Shown: one piece after another, positions 12,401-25,900 of the stretch | Layout of the letters: every line of letters starts with the position of its first letter | Position numbering within the stretch: position 1 is the first letter of the stretch | Assembly: GCA_025024175.1 (NCBI GenBank) | Contig: QCXZ01000138.1 | Location: 2,170,002 to 2,234,001 of the forward strand | Direction of reading: 5' to 3' | Origin: Rhyzopertha dominica | Taxonomy: Eukaryota > Arthropoda > Insecta > Coleoptera > Bostrichidae | Length of the DNA stretch: 64,000 nt | Made by a program: the position numbers and the translations under genes | The notes under the pieces: model-generated | Databases searched by the model: none | What the model was told of the DNA's origin: nothing | Seen by the model: only the letters and a program-made list of their open reading frames with translations

Positions 12401-14429
12401 GATTAACGAAAAAGAGGAAGACCGTGCTTTACATGGAAAACAACTATAGAGAGGATAATTCAGAAGTCAGGAAAAAACAAAGAATAATAGCTATAAATTA
12501 CAAGGAACAAGAAATTAATCGAGCCACTGTAAAATAGAGCAATTATGTCAACAGCATCAAGAAAACATTCAAAGAATACGAATATGCCTATGTAACCTTT
12601 CCAATCCAGTCCTTATATTTCCTTAACATGCGCTAGGCAGTTGCACTACTAGCAATCAGCATGTACCCCTCCAACCCAACGTAGACGGCCGGCCCGGCGG
12701 TATATACGGGAGTGGCAAAAATGCCGACCGTACGCTGGTTTAATCAATCAATCAATCAATCAAAGAACCTTCAACCATCTATGTTAGATAATGATTATAA
12801 GCAAGGATTTACAATAAATTTATATTGGCGGTTTTATTTGACAAAAAATTTTGAATAAAAGTTGTAGCACGCAAGGAGTACTGAATTCTAAGGATAGAAT
12901 TGCCATAATAGANAATGCTGCTTTATTTCACTAGTTTATTCGAAGCTTAAAATGAAAGTTACAGGATGCAGAGAATGCTCGACTTCTAGTGTTAAGTGTG
13001 AAAGCTGTAATAATAGTTGGCCAAATGAACAACTTTATAACCGTTGAAAATGGGAAAACCCCTATACGAGTCTTTCTAATTTTAAATGTAACCTATATAA
13101 AGTTTTTTTTTAAAAAATAACGGACTTCTATTTATACTGGAAACTGACATGATGAAAGTTTAAATACAGAAATGCAACTGCAGCTCATCTAAAACACCGT
13201 GTCACTAGAAAACTTGACAGGACTTGCCGTACTGCATCTTTTTTTTTAGGATAATAACAAATCTCGAAACGATTGATGACATAATCTGCGTAAACCTCCA
13301 AAGCACGCTAGTGCAGTGGATTTTAGGCCAGATAACAAAAAAGAATTTTGCAAACATGTACTTTGTTTTGATGGATTCACATTTCACCGTAATGGCTTCA
13401 TTAATCGTCATAATTAGGTATATCATTGCCTGTTATTTTCGAATGACAAACTGACAATAACCCTTGGTTTCTTATCGTCTGAGGGTTAATATTTTATTTT
13501 TTTAATGGTGAAATGCATTCTCTTATTTTGTTGGAGAAGAAATTCACGAATTGTTAATTGATATTACAATTATCATGATGGCTTCTTTTGGTACTCGAAA
13601 ATTGAACACCATGTATGAATGTGCTAGGTTGCTTCATCTAGCACTCCCTGGTGCTATAACCTTTAATCTAAACACTTTTCTCTAAGACTTCAAATTATGT
13701 GAGCATGACAACTGGACCACCCTGTATAAACCTTTTTTAGATCACGCCGACCGTTATGCATGATTTATTGTTTAAATGCAGAATTCCGAGTATTGTCTCG
13801 AACCACGCTGATAATATCAACAATTTACAGGATCTCTAATCTTTTTTTTGCATCGACTCTTAAGTTTCTCGTTAAAAAAGTTATGTCACCACGTATTGAT
13901 ATGTTTTTCCAACACAAGTACTGGTTCTAGATAAAATACTTCATTATCAGGTAAAAAAAAATGATTCATTTGTTCATAACTTAAAATTTGCAAAAAAAAA
14001 ATATTTTAACAGATTTAGGCAAGCTTTTTTATGTGAGAACTTCTTCTTTTGTGGACTATGAAATTGCACACAAATTAAGTAAATGACTAATGTTACATAT
14101 GTGGGGCATTCCAAGAAAAGGAAGTCGCCGGCCTTATCTTCATAGCTGAAAATTACATTTGTTTTGTTCTAAGAACACCTTCGTTTATCATTTCTAAAAC
14201 TGAAGCATTAGAAATATAAAAAACTAGGTAAAAGCACTCTTTTTTAAATGTACATCTATACAGTCTCAATTCAGGGTGGCATCTCTTTCTATTATTGTTA
14301 GTTACTAATATTTCTAGGTAATAAAACCTGCAGGTATAATTCCGGACGGGCTACATACTAAATACTTACCGCGAAAACCAGATTAACGAAAAACAACAAA
14401 TATTTCACAGTTCCCGTGGCGCAACCCAT
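6481..14429 (-). CDS. Tetraspanin 1 (241 aa, five exons), canonical
   Basis: Minus-strand exons are 14429-14370, 9978-9781, 9719-9528, 6815-6612 and 6552-6481, every junction GT/AG and phase 0. The protein starts MGCATGTVKYLLFFVNLVFA, the typical N-terminus with a juxtamembrane Cys, and ends SRRGRY. Four membrane segments fit residues about 9-35, 56-72, 86-106 and 203-228. FLGCCGA (residues about 70-76) is the conserved palmitoylation-type Cys pair. The large extracellular loop has KCCG (152-155), SSCC and two further Cys, six in all, plus one NYS glycosylation sequon. Tetraspanins organise membrane microdomains; the partner is unknown. The first intron (4.4 kb) holds a non-LTR insertion and the third holds a mariner remnant. 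It is the most 3' member of the array. The 241-residue length is normal for the family. The assignment is certain as a family; the exact orthologue is not. Confidence 0.95.
8007..8839 (+). pseudogene. Decayed mariner transposase
   Basis: An N-terminal helix-turn-helix piece (LSPKEIHEDMV, 8030s) is followed after a deletion by MLTPDQKRSRVLHSEASLA. The catalytic core follows with VTVDKTWVHHFDPESKQQS, whose D is the first catalytic aspartate, then FWDADGILMVDFLERGRTITG. The second aspartate block survives as DNAP near 8600. SPDLAPSDYFLFPKLKE (near 8643-8690) and a YDD/WLEDQ tail follow in shifted frames. Stops and frameshifts make it inactive. It lies in the third intron of tetraspanin 1, opposite to the gene. 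Terminal inverted repeats were not identified. Confidence 0.85.
10434..12763 (+). mobile_element. Non-LTR retrotransposon-like insertion with 20-bp target-site duplication
   Basis: The segment is flanked by AGAACCTCCAACCATCTATG (10414-10433) and AGAACCTTCAACCATCTATG (12764-12783), 19 of 20 bases identical. It ends directly before the second copy in an (AATC)n tail (about 12739-12763). A long target duplication with a simple-repeat tail is the hallmark of target-primed retrotransposition. Inside are disconnected open frames at 10853-11182, 11617-11931 and 12114-12341. A KRGRPCFTWKTTIER-like stretch near 12410-12450 resembles the C-terminal tail of some LINE proteins. I see no clear reverse transcriptase core, so it is a deleted copy or an unusual element. 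Two related segments begin near 11505 and 12098. It sits in the first intron of tetraspanin 1. Confidence 0.7.
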
Positions 14430-15692
14430 AGTTAGACCTTTCAGTATCACTGCGTTTGACAGAAAACTCTACACTCCAACATATTTACGAACGCGCAATA
14501 TTTCCTTATCAGTGAGATTAGATCTGCCTTATCGCAACCGTTCCCTTAACGAGGCTCAAAAATATGTGTATGACAAATCGGCAAACGAGTATTGGTGACT
14601 GATTATTTCTGGAATTACTTTAACCGTAATTGTTAATACTAATTGTAAAAAAGCTAATTACCGCATTTGCGGTAAGACGAGGCCGCTATGGCATCGAAAA
14701 TGTGACAAAAAGTTATTAAAGTACTCTTGTTAGTCAGGATATATTTCAATTAATAGCTGGACTGCTTAGTAAAATAAATTAGGAAATCAATTAATATTGG
14801 TACACAGGAAATGCCAAACCAACTCAAATAATAGCAAAACAACATTAAAGTGGCTATTAATATACGGATGCGGAAATTCTTGTCTTATATCTCATGTAGA
14901 ATTTTCTGGTTTTTAAGATTACAACCATATATCACTATATACGTGTTCTTTCGTTAAGTCGATGATGCCGAAGCTTCATATACCATTCTTCGTTTGATAA
15001 TTCATACTATCGTTCCGAATGTGTGTTTGCAAAATCCACCGAGGAAAGTGTTTAAGTCCCGTCCAATTCAGGAATTGTTTAACTGTTTATCAGGTAGTTT
15101 TCAGCACTTACATTTAGAATTTCTTATTGTTATTCCAAAAGCTTCTCGTATTTTCGCGGTGGTTATCTGGGACTCCAGCAATTATTTTAGTTTGAGCGAA
15201 AATGATTTTACTGGCATTTTTACTGGGTTCTGCAATAGCTGTCAAAGCGTGTAAGGTACTTATGATTCAAGGAAATAGTCACATTAAACACTAGAGTTGC
15301 CGATTCACTAAGCTTAGCTTGTACTTTCCATCATTAATGGATGGCTGCATTTCAGCAATCATTGATTGCACATGCAGAATGTTTACTGTGGAGAAGTATG
15401 AGCGTTGAAACAAATTCAGGAGAAAATACGTGTTGGCTGTCAGCTGTCACGTCACACTCTTGGGAATGTTAAATAGTAACGCCTTAACATTTTCTCATTT
15501 TCACACTTCTACCGAATTTCAAAAGAATTAAGGTTCCTGATATACAGTATATTTATTTATGACGACAAATTAGATACAGAGTTCTAAATTCTCAATGTAA
15601 TGAAACTTACAGTTAATCGTTTATTAGGTGCAGTATAGTCTTCAATCGCTTTCTAGATAATATAATATTTGTGTTACATTTTAATAAATGCT
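14430..15692. other. Upstream of tetraspanin 1; no gene supported
   Basis: This should contain the promoter and any 5' untranslated sequence of tetraspanin 1. I could not identify a TATA box or initiator with confidence. Open frames (for example 14994-15254 plus) resemble nothing known. Confidence 0.35.
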
Positions 15693-15874
15693 TTAACCTG
15701 CAAAGTATTTTATGCGAAGATGGATGAGGGCAACAACAAATCCAATCAACATGGTTTTGGGCAATACAGTCAATAAAGGTTCTTTCATTAAAAACCGAAC
15801 TTTCGGAAATGTATTGTTATATTTGGCAATGGTGAGCAAAGGTGAACCTGCAGATTCAAAATGAGGTGTATCCA
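15693..15874 (-). other. Unassigned open frame, possible terminal exon
   Basis: The minus strand shows a TTTCAG acceptor at 15880-15875, then an uninterrupted 60-codon frame ending in TAA at 15693. An ATTAAA-type signal lies just past the stop. The C-terminal half (LLTVLPKTMLIGFVVALIHL) is hydrophobic and followed by basic residues, like a single membrane segment of a small organellar or secretory protein. I do not recognise a family and found no upstream exon. It may be a chance frame or a retrocopy fragment. Confidence 0.2.
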
Positions 15875-16589
15875 CTGAAAGTTTTAAGGGGTGTTAATAA
15901 ATCTACGGTTGTAGAACGGGAAAGGAGCTGACACCACATAATAAACTTGTCCTCAGGTCGCCCATATTGTTATTATGCTTCTATTACTTCTAACAGTGGT
16001 CGGAAAAGCAATATTTCATAGTAATTTTGTGTTCTATAAGACGAATTAAAAACTGTTCATGTGTTGTTTTGTTATTTTCGGACCATGCAATAAGAGTAAG
16101 TAGTAGAGCTACTTTCTAAAATAGCAAATAAAGTCTTAAACCTACAAAATTGCGTATGTGATTACAACCAGTAAATTAATTACGAAGCACGGAACTTAAC
16201 GTTATCATAAAGAGGGGGCGGGTATTTTTCTATTAATCAATTAAAATAAGCGTCTACTTACTCCTTCAGGTCCAGGTTACTATCCTAAAATAATTAAATT
16301 TCGACAGATTTTTCTGTTTTTGAATAATGCAAATCGAATAAGCTTATGTCAATGAAACACTCTGACAATTTTGTTATAGAGATAATAGGCCGGTTTCTTT
16401 TCTCTAATTTAAGCTTACATCAACTGTATTTTTTAAATCTAAACCAATCGCATGCCCCAATTTAAAGTGTTGTCATGGTTACTGGGTTGATTATAGCTAA
16501 CATCAACTTTAACAAAGAGAATAAGAACCAACCCTACAAGTCTTAAAATACATTTTACTTGTTAATAACTAATTAATATGATATACAGT

Positions 16590-17012
16590 CATGTTAAAAC
16601 GAATCGTAGATAATATTTTATTGGCTCAAAAAATCTACAATCAAAAATATCCAAATGCAAGACAACCGCAAAGAGCTGCTTAAAAATTAAAGGACATGTT
16701 TGAAGTTATAGGGAGCGTTAGGTACAAGAAAAGAGAAATACCAGAATTGAGTTGCAGATAAATTGAAGCAGAAACTGACATATCGCGAACCAGTATTAAT
16801 CGAATTATGTACACAAGCTTCGTCCCTGAGTTACCCCAAGAACTTTTTGGAGATGATTTCCAAAATGGCGTGAATTTTTTTGAAACCATGCATGGACCAT
16901 TTTATTAATAATCTTCGGTACTCTATGTAAGCAATCTCAGTTAGTGATGAAGCTGCATTTATGAGTAATGGGTCTGTTATTCAGCACAACTTGCATTACT
17001 ATGCGATTGCAA
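16590..17012 (+). pseudogene. IS630/Tc1-like transposase remnant
   Basis: Shifting frames read YNQKYPNARQPQ, EVIGSVRYKKR, DISRTSINRI and ELFGDDFQNGVNFFE. After an interruption comes SDEAAFMSNGSVIQHNLHYY. These correspond in order to the N-terminal helix-turn-helix and the first catalytic block (SDEA.F...G...HN.HYW) of transposases common in insects. The remnant at 56890-57770 belongs to the same general group. Many stops are present and no ends were found. Confidence 0.55.
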
Positions 17013-19918
17013 ACTCTCGCTAGATGCATACAATTGCTTATCAAAGTAGATAGTTACTGAATGTCCGAGAGGGAATTTTTGAGGTACGATAATTTCTTTA
17101 AAATGATCTCCCACTTCTGATGAGAAATGTATACTCTAAGAATCACGTGGCTGCAAGAAGAAGGGCAGCAGTAGCGTGCGGTGATATTTCAGGATGGATG
17201 TGCAGTAAAGGTACAAATGTTACGCCATCAGTTCTTTTGGTTTGCTTTACAAAATCTTTAATAACATTGCCATAAAATTAAACCATTTAAATTTTTCGTA
17301 TAACGAATTTTGAAACAGTCGGGTGCATTCTTATTGCTATATTTAACATTAGTTTTTTGTATCATTGCAAACTTTGGAGTTAGTCGTGCCCAATCTTTGA
17401 TTTCCGCCTTTTCTTTAAAAGAGCGCACACGTGAAACGGTTTTTCTAATAGATTATGAATTTTACAGTCCATGATTACATGATTAGGCACCTATAAGATA
17501 AGACAATTCGAGTCTTACATCAAAAGAAAGCAATGTAGTTAATTTAAATTAAATTACCACATCGAATGTCATCCAGCCGGACGTATTTCGATATTTAAGT
17601 GCAGGATTTTTGCTTTGCAATTGCAAATAATTTTTCTTTATTTTACTTTAGATTTTGGTAAATACGGGCAGGTGTGCACTGCACAATTTCAATTTCTCCG
17701 TGACTTGATTGTGCATTTTATTAACTTTTTGGTTTTCCTTCAAGTTGAAAAAAAAAGTGATTTGTCCAATTTTACGGCTAGAAGCCGGAAAAGAGCGTAC
17801 TGTTGTGAAAACACACATCAGTTTTTTTTATATTTCACACTGAACTGCTCATTACTTGTTTTTGCTATATTACTCTAGCGGGTTACGTTATATCCATAAC
17901 TGGTCTGAAAAAATCTGTCAAAATTATCAGGTTTATATTATCGCCTCACACACATGGAAGTTATTAACATGTTTGTGCCACTGAAAGCATTATACTTGTA
18001 AATCGTATCATAAAAACCTCTGCAAATTGAATCAATATTTCCACATCCAATTGTCAAAATGACATTTACTTTTTTATTTCTTATACTATACGATTAGCAA
18101 TCAGGTTTTCAGAATTTTTTCTTTCTTCTAAGACAAACGGTCCTCGTGATATTAGCAAAAATACATAAATTTTTAAAATGTGATTTTTTCCAAATAACTC
18201 GAAAAGTATTAACTTAACAAAATAATTATAAGAGTGTTTTCTGATCAGAAATTTGATTTCCTATATAATAGCATAATATAAATTTTCTAAGAAATTATTG
18301 GTGAGAAATTTTATTTCCTATCTGATGGTATTTTCATTTTTTGAACAAATTAAATATATTCGGAGATGTTTAGGAAAAACCGTTTTCTTTAAATGACGCT
18401 TTTTGCTAATATCTTCTAAAAAATTTGCTGCACCGAAAATTTATAAGAACAAATAATACTCGCAGTTACTACTAATCACATACTAAAACTCAAAAAAAGA
18501 AAAAGAATGAAAATTGACAAACAGGATAGTTACCCCCCAATTTCGCTCCCTTCCCGATACCCTACTTATCCCAAAAACAATAGGTCGCTTTGGGTAGTTG
18601 AGATCTATACGTTTGCAAATTTCAAGTTCATATATTAAGTCTTTCGAAAGTTATCGTGTCCACAAATAAAACCACAGACAAGAAATTTTATTTTGCTCAA
18701 ATTTTGTTTTTTTACGTTTCCGACCATTTTAAAACGAATCAGCAAATAAAAATTCTTGAAAATTTTTTTCGCGATACAATACTTCCCATCCGTTGGATGT
18801 GTAAGTAAAATTGAATACTGTTTACTTTTGTTGTTTAATTCTTCCTGGACAACATTGTTTTAAATGCTGTTTAGATATGATTTGTGCTACGTTTGTGATG
18901 TGCATCTTTTTTCGCATAAATTCCCGAGATTCAGTATGCTTATATACGAAGGTGAGATTCGATATAAAATTGTAAAACATTACGAAAACTCCATTAATCT
19001 GCCACCAATGCTCTGTTGCAAATGTTTGTAGAAAAAGAATGAATTTCGTCAAGTATTTGAATAAATGCATTCTACATTGATTTGTACATCAACTTCACTC
19101 CAACATCGACAAATCTTAGTTAAATACTGGAAACTACTCACTGTTAAAATTTCTGACAGTATCAAATCAGTACACTGAAACTGAAATACTACTAATAATA
19201 ATAGCTTATAAGGTGGGATAAAAAATTCTAGCAAAAGGCATCAGATCTGTTAAGCAATCTTTTATCTCATTATAAATAGCTAACCAACACCACATGCTTA
19301 GTTTTCATAAAGTAGGTACGTTGTGCAGTTTGTAATTTGTTTTTGTACAATTCGTTTTATAATTTATAGACTGAAATGGTTCTTTTACATTTATATTTAA
19401 GGAAATTTAATGCAACTACATCATACATCTATAAAATATAAATATATTCATAACACTTATTCAGTTGAGTAATGGGAAAAAATACATAAAATCATAATCT
19501 TATCGGCAAAAAAAATTGCCGGAACCTGCAGTAGAAAGCATACGTGACCAGCAAACAAAATAATGAACGATTTTTGACAAAATACATTACAAAAGTCAAC
19601 CAAAAGATACAGATTGACTAGAAAAGGAAGAACACATTACAGCTGACCAGTGATTATAGAATTACAATTAAAATAGATCATAAGTCTATAAAGACCAGTA
19701 CGCAAAACTTTGATCGAAGCAGCCGAATGTAAACTTCTGATGACGGATCTCAAATAAATCAGTTTTATTAAAATGCACCTCTTGAATGGAATGAGATCCG
19801 GCACCTAGTACAGAGTGAAAATAAGTACATAGCTTGCAGCACTCGCCATCGTCATATTCTACCACTATAACTTATATCACACTTGCACATACAATGACAG
19901 TTGCGGTGAATCAATAAA
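17013..19918. other. Spacer between tetraspanins 1 and 2; no gene seen
   Basis: AT-rich throughout, with short unrelated open frames (for example 17615-17878 plus). No family, RNA gene or tandem repeat is recognisable. Confidence 0.4.
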
Positions 19919-19924
19919 TTTATT
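19919..19924 (-). terminator. Likely polyadenylation signal of tetraspanin 2
   Basis: AATAAA on the minus strand, 47 bases past the TAA stop at 19972. Confidence 0.5.
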
Positions 19925-19971
19925 CGATTTTGTACGTTGAAGGACCAGGTAGCTTGCATATCGACGCTTTC

Positions 19972-22900
19972 TTAGTAGTAGTATCCCTTTTTCTTGATCG
20001 ACCTGGCAAGTCCCCAAGCGAAGATCATTCCAAGGATCTGAAATAAATAGAATTAGCGAAGTCGCATACTTAAAAGCTTATCTTTCAAAAATATTAGTTG
20101 CATTAAGATAAAGCCCATACAGACGTTCTGACTAATTACTCGTATTATTTAGGTACCAGGCAAGAGTGTACTAAAAATAAATTTGTGCAGAACACAAATA
20201 ACATTTAGGAAACGTATATCAAGATATGTCATTGACAGCTTTGTANCTATAATGGAATTAGCTGCACTCATACAACTCATCAACTCTGCTGGACTAAAAT
20301 GACTTAATTTATATTATTAATTATTTATAATTAGATTTTAGNAAGTATTACCACAGCGAAGAGTGCCACTGGCACTGGTTTATAATTTCTATATTCAGGT
20401 ATTTATTGTAAATTAATATTTTTTCTCTGCTGGACTAAAATGACTTAATTTATATTATTAATTATTTATAATTAGATTTTAGTAAGTATTACCACAGCGA
20501 AGAGTGCCACTGGCACTGGTTTATAATTTCTATATTCAGGTATTTATTGTAAATTAATATTTTTTCTTGCTGCTGTTTCCCCAATAATTAAATAACTTAC
20601 TTTTACTTAAGCTACTGTGGTTTACATCCATCTCTCTCGAGCTTTTCTTTTCTTGTTTTGAAGTTATTGCCGAAATAGTATATATCCACACATAACCGAG
20701 CAATTTATACAATAACGGACCAATTTAATTTGCACTTCCAATGATTAGTATAATTATTATTAATTTCTTAACCTTATTTACAAGATATTAATTTTTCAAG
20801 GCTTACAATGTATTTCAATGGTTAGAACAAGATTATGTTATTACCATCATGTTCAGGGTTTTACCATGTTAGTTTGGTCTACTTAGGGCTTGCTCTCTGA
20901 CAATCGTGATAAATGTCAATACTTCAACGGTATTCGTTGTATTTTGGTTGTTGTTGATTATTACTTTTCTATATAAAAAAGGTCGTTCACAATTGAATGA
21001 AGTGTGCCCTCATTTAAATTTATATTAATGCTATCAATAACTAATGATGTGATTGGGAATTGGGATTTATATTTATAAGCCAAATTTAGTCCTCCAGGTG
21101 ATTAGTAATGAAGAAAGGACTATGTAGGTTTTAGATCTCTAGGTCTTTATGTAAACAAAAGGTTAATAAGTATTTGGCATAGTAATAAAAAATAATAATA
21201 CAAACGCAAAATTTGCAATAAACGAACGCCGCTAATTAGGTCAGAACCATTACATAATGGCCAGAGTTTTCTGCTTATCTTTTACGACCTTGTTTTATTC
21301 CTATTATAAATGAAACTTCAATACCTCTGTTGCCACTACTCCTATGGCGACTCCTGCAATCACGTTGATGCTCCCTGTCAGAAATTCGTTGAGTGCACTT
21401 ATGCAGCCCCTTTGGTAGGCATTAGAAGACGTGCAGGTTTGATCGCTACCGCTGCCACAGCAACTGTTAGGGATGCTTGAACCCCAGAACGAATAACTAT
21501 CTATTCCACAGCAAGTAAACTGAAAGAAAGAAAAATGTTGTTCTGAAATAATGGCTGCAATAGTTACACTCTGCAGATAACAATTATAAATCCCATTTAT
21601 TTATAATAATTATAAAGGTGTGTGCTGAGTTGTCTGCATCAGAACAATCCGAGGACAGCTGTTTTGATCTATTAGATCTGCTCAGCTCAGCTATAGTCTC
21701 AAGGCAGACAACATCGCACAAATGGTATGCCCCTTAAGTATGTCAGGTATCAATCATAGGCAGCAGCTTTCAGGGAATAGCAAAGATAAATAGTAAACGT
21801 CAGTTTGAGGTGTTGTTTACAAAAAGAGATTTCGATGTAAGTTTTCACTGAATATCCTTGCATGTTAGTGCATTGATTGTCTTGGTATGAAACCAGTAAA
21901 TGATATATCTGAGTATTACTTATATGTAACACTGCACGTAGAATAATGGCTTGGTATTAAAACAGTGGATTAAGTATCTGAACGCTATTGATAGAGCGAT
22001 GTGGCTGTTCATTGTTAGGTATGTATGCTTAGTCCTTCTTTGCTTCCGGCTACATGGTGTAAAATGATTAAGACATTAATGAGATGACAATATTCAGTTC
22101 GAGAGTGAAGATATGCTTTATAGAGAGTTGATGGAATAACAGTACTGAGCTCAAGAATAAAGATATTAATTGAAAGTTATTGCTAGATAGGGAGGCACCT
22201 AGAATTTTGGTGCAGACTATTTCGTCCTATGCTACATTGGTGTACTTGGCCATATTACTCTCAGAGGTGGTCGGCTGTATGTGTTCCGCACAACAGTTTT
22301 ATACACCATCAGATAGGGAGGCTACCTAGCACTACGGTGCGTACTGTTTAGTCATACTATGCTACATTGGTGTAGTTGACCATATTGCCTGTAGAGGTAA
22401 TTGGCAAGAAAAATTGTAACTATGTTAGAGTGGATATTATCTTTTCCGTGCGGACGTAAAATAGTTGTTATTGTAAATGGACACAGATCGTTGGAATATA
22501 TCTTAACGATTGGGGTGGCTCAGGGATCTGTTCTGAGACCACTTAATTTTAGTCTATTTATTAATACCTCTGTTGCGGTATCAGCAAAACGTAAAATGTC
22601 ACTGCATCAACATATTTTAGAAATTAAGTCTGCATTGTTCAAATGGTGTTGTTAAAATGTTAAAAGAAAATAAAACTGAATATCTGTTTTTTTTAAAGAG
22701 GTAATGTTAGTGTAACAAAATTCTTAGGACTCCAGGTTGATTCCAGTTTAAAATTTCAGTATCATATAGATCAAATTTGTAAAAAGTTAAATTCTGCTTA
22801 TTATGCTTTAAGTACGCTTCAACCGATAGAATCTCGCCAAGTTTTGATAAAAGTTTATTGCTCATTAGTTTATTGCCACATCAACTATCATGTGATTATA

Positions 22901-25900
22901 GGGGGTAGGGCGGTAGATGTCAACAGGGTCTTTGTCATTCAAAAACAAATTATTAGACTGTTATATGACCTAAATTCATTAGATTCTTGTAGGAACATAT
23001 TTAAGAAACATGGGATTTTGACAGTTGAATCTCTTTATATCCTTAAGTGTATTTTGTACGTACGTCAAAAATTTGTTAATAATAATGTGTCACGAATATT
23101 CCACATGACATGGAGGCGTTATCAGAGTAATGCCCCATAAATCAAGTGTGAATTATTAATGTTACTATTATTATTATCAATATTATTATTATTATTATTA
23201 TTATTATATTTTTGTTAGCAGTTTAATAATAATGATTTGTTTTTGTTTATAGCAATAAAATCTGAAATTGATATTATATGCATTTCAGGTACCTACATAC
23301 ATAGGAAACGTCACGAAAATTTTACGAGACTTTCGCGAGGCTTGCGAGACTTAGGAGGTATTCAATAAAAATTCACAAAATAACACTTTTTTACTTTTAC
23401 ATTATCTCGATAACTCTCATTCCGGAGATGTCTTGAAAAAAAAACAAAAAAGGTCATTTCAGGTGTTTTATAAAAAATCAAAGCTACTTGGTCTTCTTGC
23501 AGAGGTACAACAATGCATCAGCACGTTTGCTGCTGCAAAAACAGTCATACTAAGTCAATAATTTAAAATAACCACTAACAAAAAAAGATAATTTTAACTC
23601 CTCACCTCACTTTGAATATAATCAACCACTTCATTAGTATTGTCGTAGTTACTAAATAATTCAGTCACTGTAGTTCTCAGTGCACTCTCGAACGTAGTAT
23701 CCGTATCAGATCTCTTAATTTCAACCAACGCATATACTCCTATTGCAATTTGAGCCACCAGCAGCACGAAGAGGATAAGTCCATACTGAAATTAACAGCA
23801 AGTAATTTAAAGCAAATTAAACATACTTTACTTTGTTTTCTTACCGTGATCAACATACACCTGTTTTCTTGTGATGCTCCGCAACATCCCAAAAAGGCAA
23901 TGACAAGTATGACGGATCCCACAACTATGACCGATATAGGAGCGTATTCTATGTTATACGAATCTGGAATAGCTTGGGTAACTTCGCTGTATTCAATTTG
24001 GTAGAATATTCCTAAGCCCAGGAGCGTCCCTCCTGCGAGCTGAAAAGTACAACTGCATTAAGACACGCAACCACACCTATAATTTTTTGTAACATGCAAA
24101 TGATATGTGGGGCATTTGGTAACTATAAAGCTATTTGAAGAACTCGCGCTAAAAACAGTTGGGTAAATACATCTTTCAATTTAATTATTTTTGGTCACAC
24201 TCCTTAAAAACTTAAAGCCAAACAAAAATGGACCCGAATTGGATCCTTGCGTGACACCACCAGATGCGAGAGAACGGTTAAGCGACCACCCAGTTCCATG
24301 CTTTGCGATTTAAAAACCATCAGTAGGTATGAAGTGTTTGTGTGAGTAAACGTTGACCAGAACAGGATCTAGGTAGCTATATAGTACTGTCCATCTGAAT
24401 TTTTGCTACTGTTTTCAGAATAGGATAGCTCATCAAATCTGGATAATAAAATCAAATTCACAGAATCAGAAGTCAATGAATCATAAATTTGAAAACCGGT
24501 CAACGCTGGCTAATAGCGTTGACTGTTAAAGCGAATAAGACGCTGTGTATTTTCAAACAAACATTTTGAATCATAAGTATTAAAGATTCAATATAAAATA
24601 ACCTCGAGAATAAGTTGAAGAAGGCATAAGTTCGTAAACTTTTGACTGGCTACTGCATCGTCAGTGCATTCGACAGAGATCGAAACAGTGCCTGTCAAGA
24701 CCATGTACACTGGCGGACATCAAAATGATAAAAGACCCTTCTCCAAAATGAGAAGTGAAAACACTCTCTAAAGAACAAAAATACCGGGGACTTGGAAGCA
24801 TAAAATGCCCGACTCTGATATGAATACCCCATTATCATAAAGGAAATACTGCGAAGAAATTGAGGATATCCCAGGATGTGCTATACTTAGAAAAACATTG
24901 CTGGGAGATTGTGGAGGAAAATAGGATCTCTGCGGACAGTAGCGGATGTCCATACTAGTACCGGAAAGGAAACGCCGCAGCATCTGCTCCTTTTGGGGGT
25001 ATGTGACCACGATGGCTTCATTTCGTATTTATAGAATTTATAGAAATGCTGCTATTAAGTAGACTACATCCAAGAACAGTAATAGGATTTCCTACAGGAA
25101 ACACTACTAAAATTGCTACAGCAAATAATGCTACATGTCAGAGGTGTGCGAAAGAGGACGAGACTCCCTTCCATAGACCGGTGCTTATGCTTTAGGGTAC
25201 CATTTGCAAAACATAACGAGATTGCACTCTAAAATTTATTGAGAATACGGGTTTAACCGAGGTACCAGGGCTATAATAAGCTGAAACTTCACAGCGTGGG
25301 CTGTCCACACCACACCCAATAAGCTGCGTCTCTGAGATAGTTACAGAAAAAGTGAATGTAACATTATTCACCCAATTTGCTCCAATAACATTGAACTCAT
25401 AAAACCCAGAATAGCACTGTCGGTGCAATCTACATAAGAGTGCCTAGACTAGAAATATATTGTAAGCGATTTTAATTTAAGAACTTAAAGCAGCAAATTA
25501 AATAAAATAGTCTGTCATACTTGGGTAATAAGAAATACCTGTAGTTTTTGTTGGTTCCAAACATGCGTTGACACCTTAAAAATATGATACGGGAGAACAT
25601 AGAAATAAAGAGAAAGGCGTAAGACAAGGAGATAAATTGTCAATAGTATTATTCACAATAAGTTTGGAAGCAACTGGTAAAGCAAAATATTAAAAATAAA
25701 TAGCAGTATTCATGCTTGTGGCCTGTCATCGGTAGCAGAAATCATTGAATAAATCATTCGGAATTAGGAATAGAGGAAATAAAATCGAGTAAACATTATA
25801 ATATGAGGCATGTAAGATAACTGAAAGAGAAGGAGGCAGAAATTCAAACAGAGAAGCCACAAGCATGGTATATTGCGCTAAATATGCATATATGTACAAA

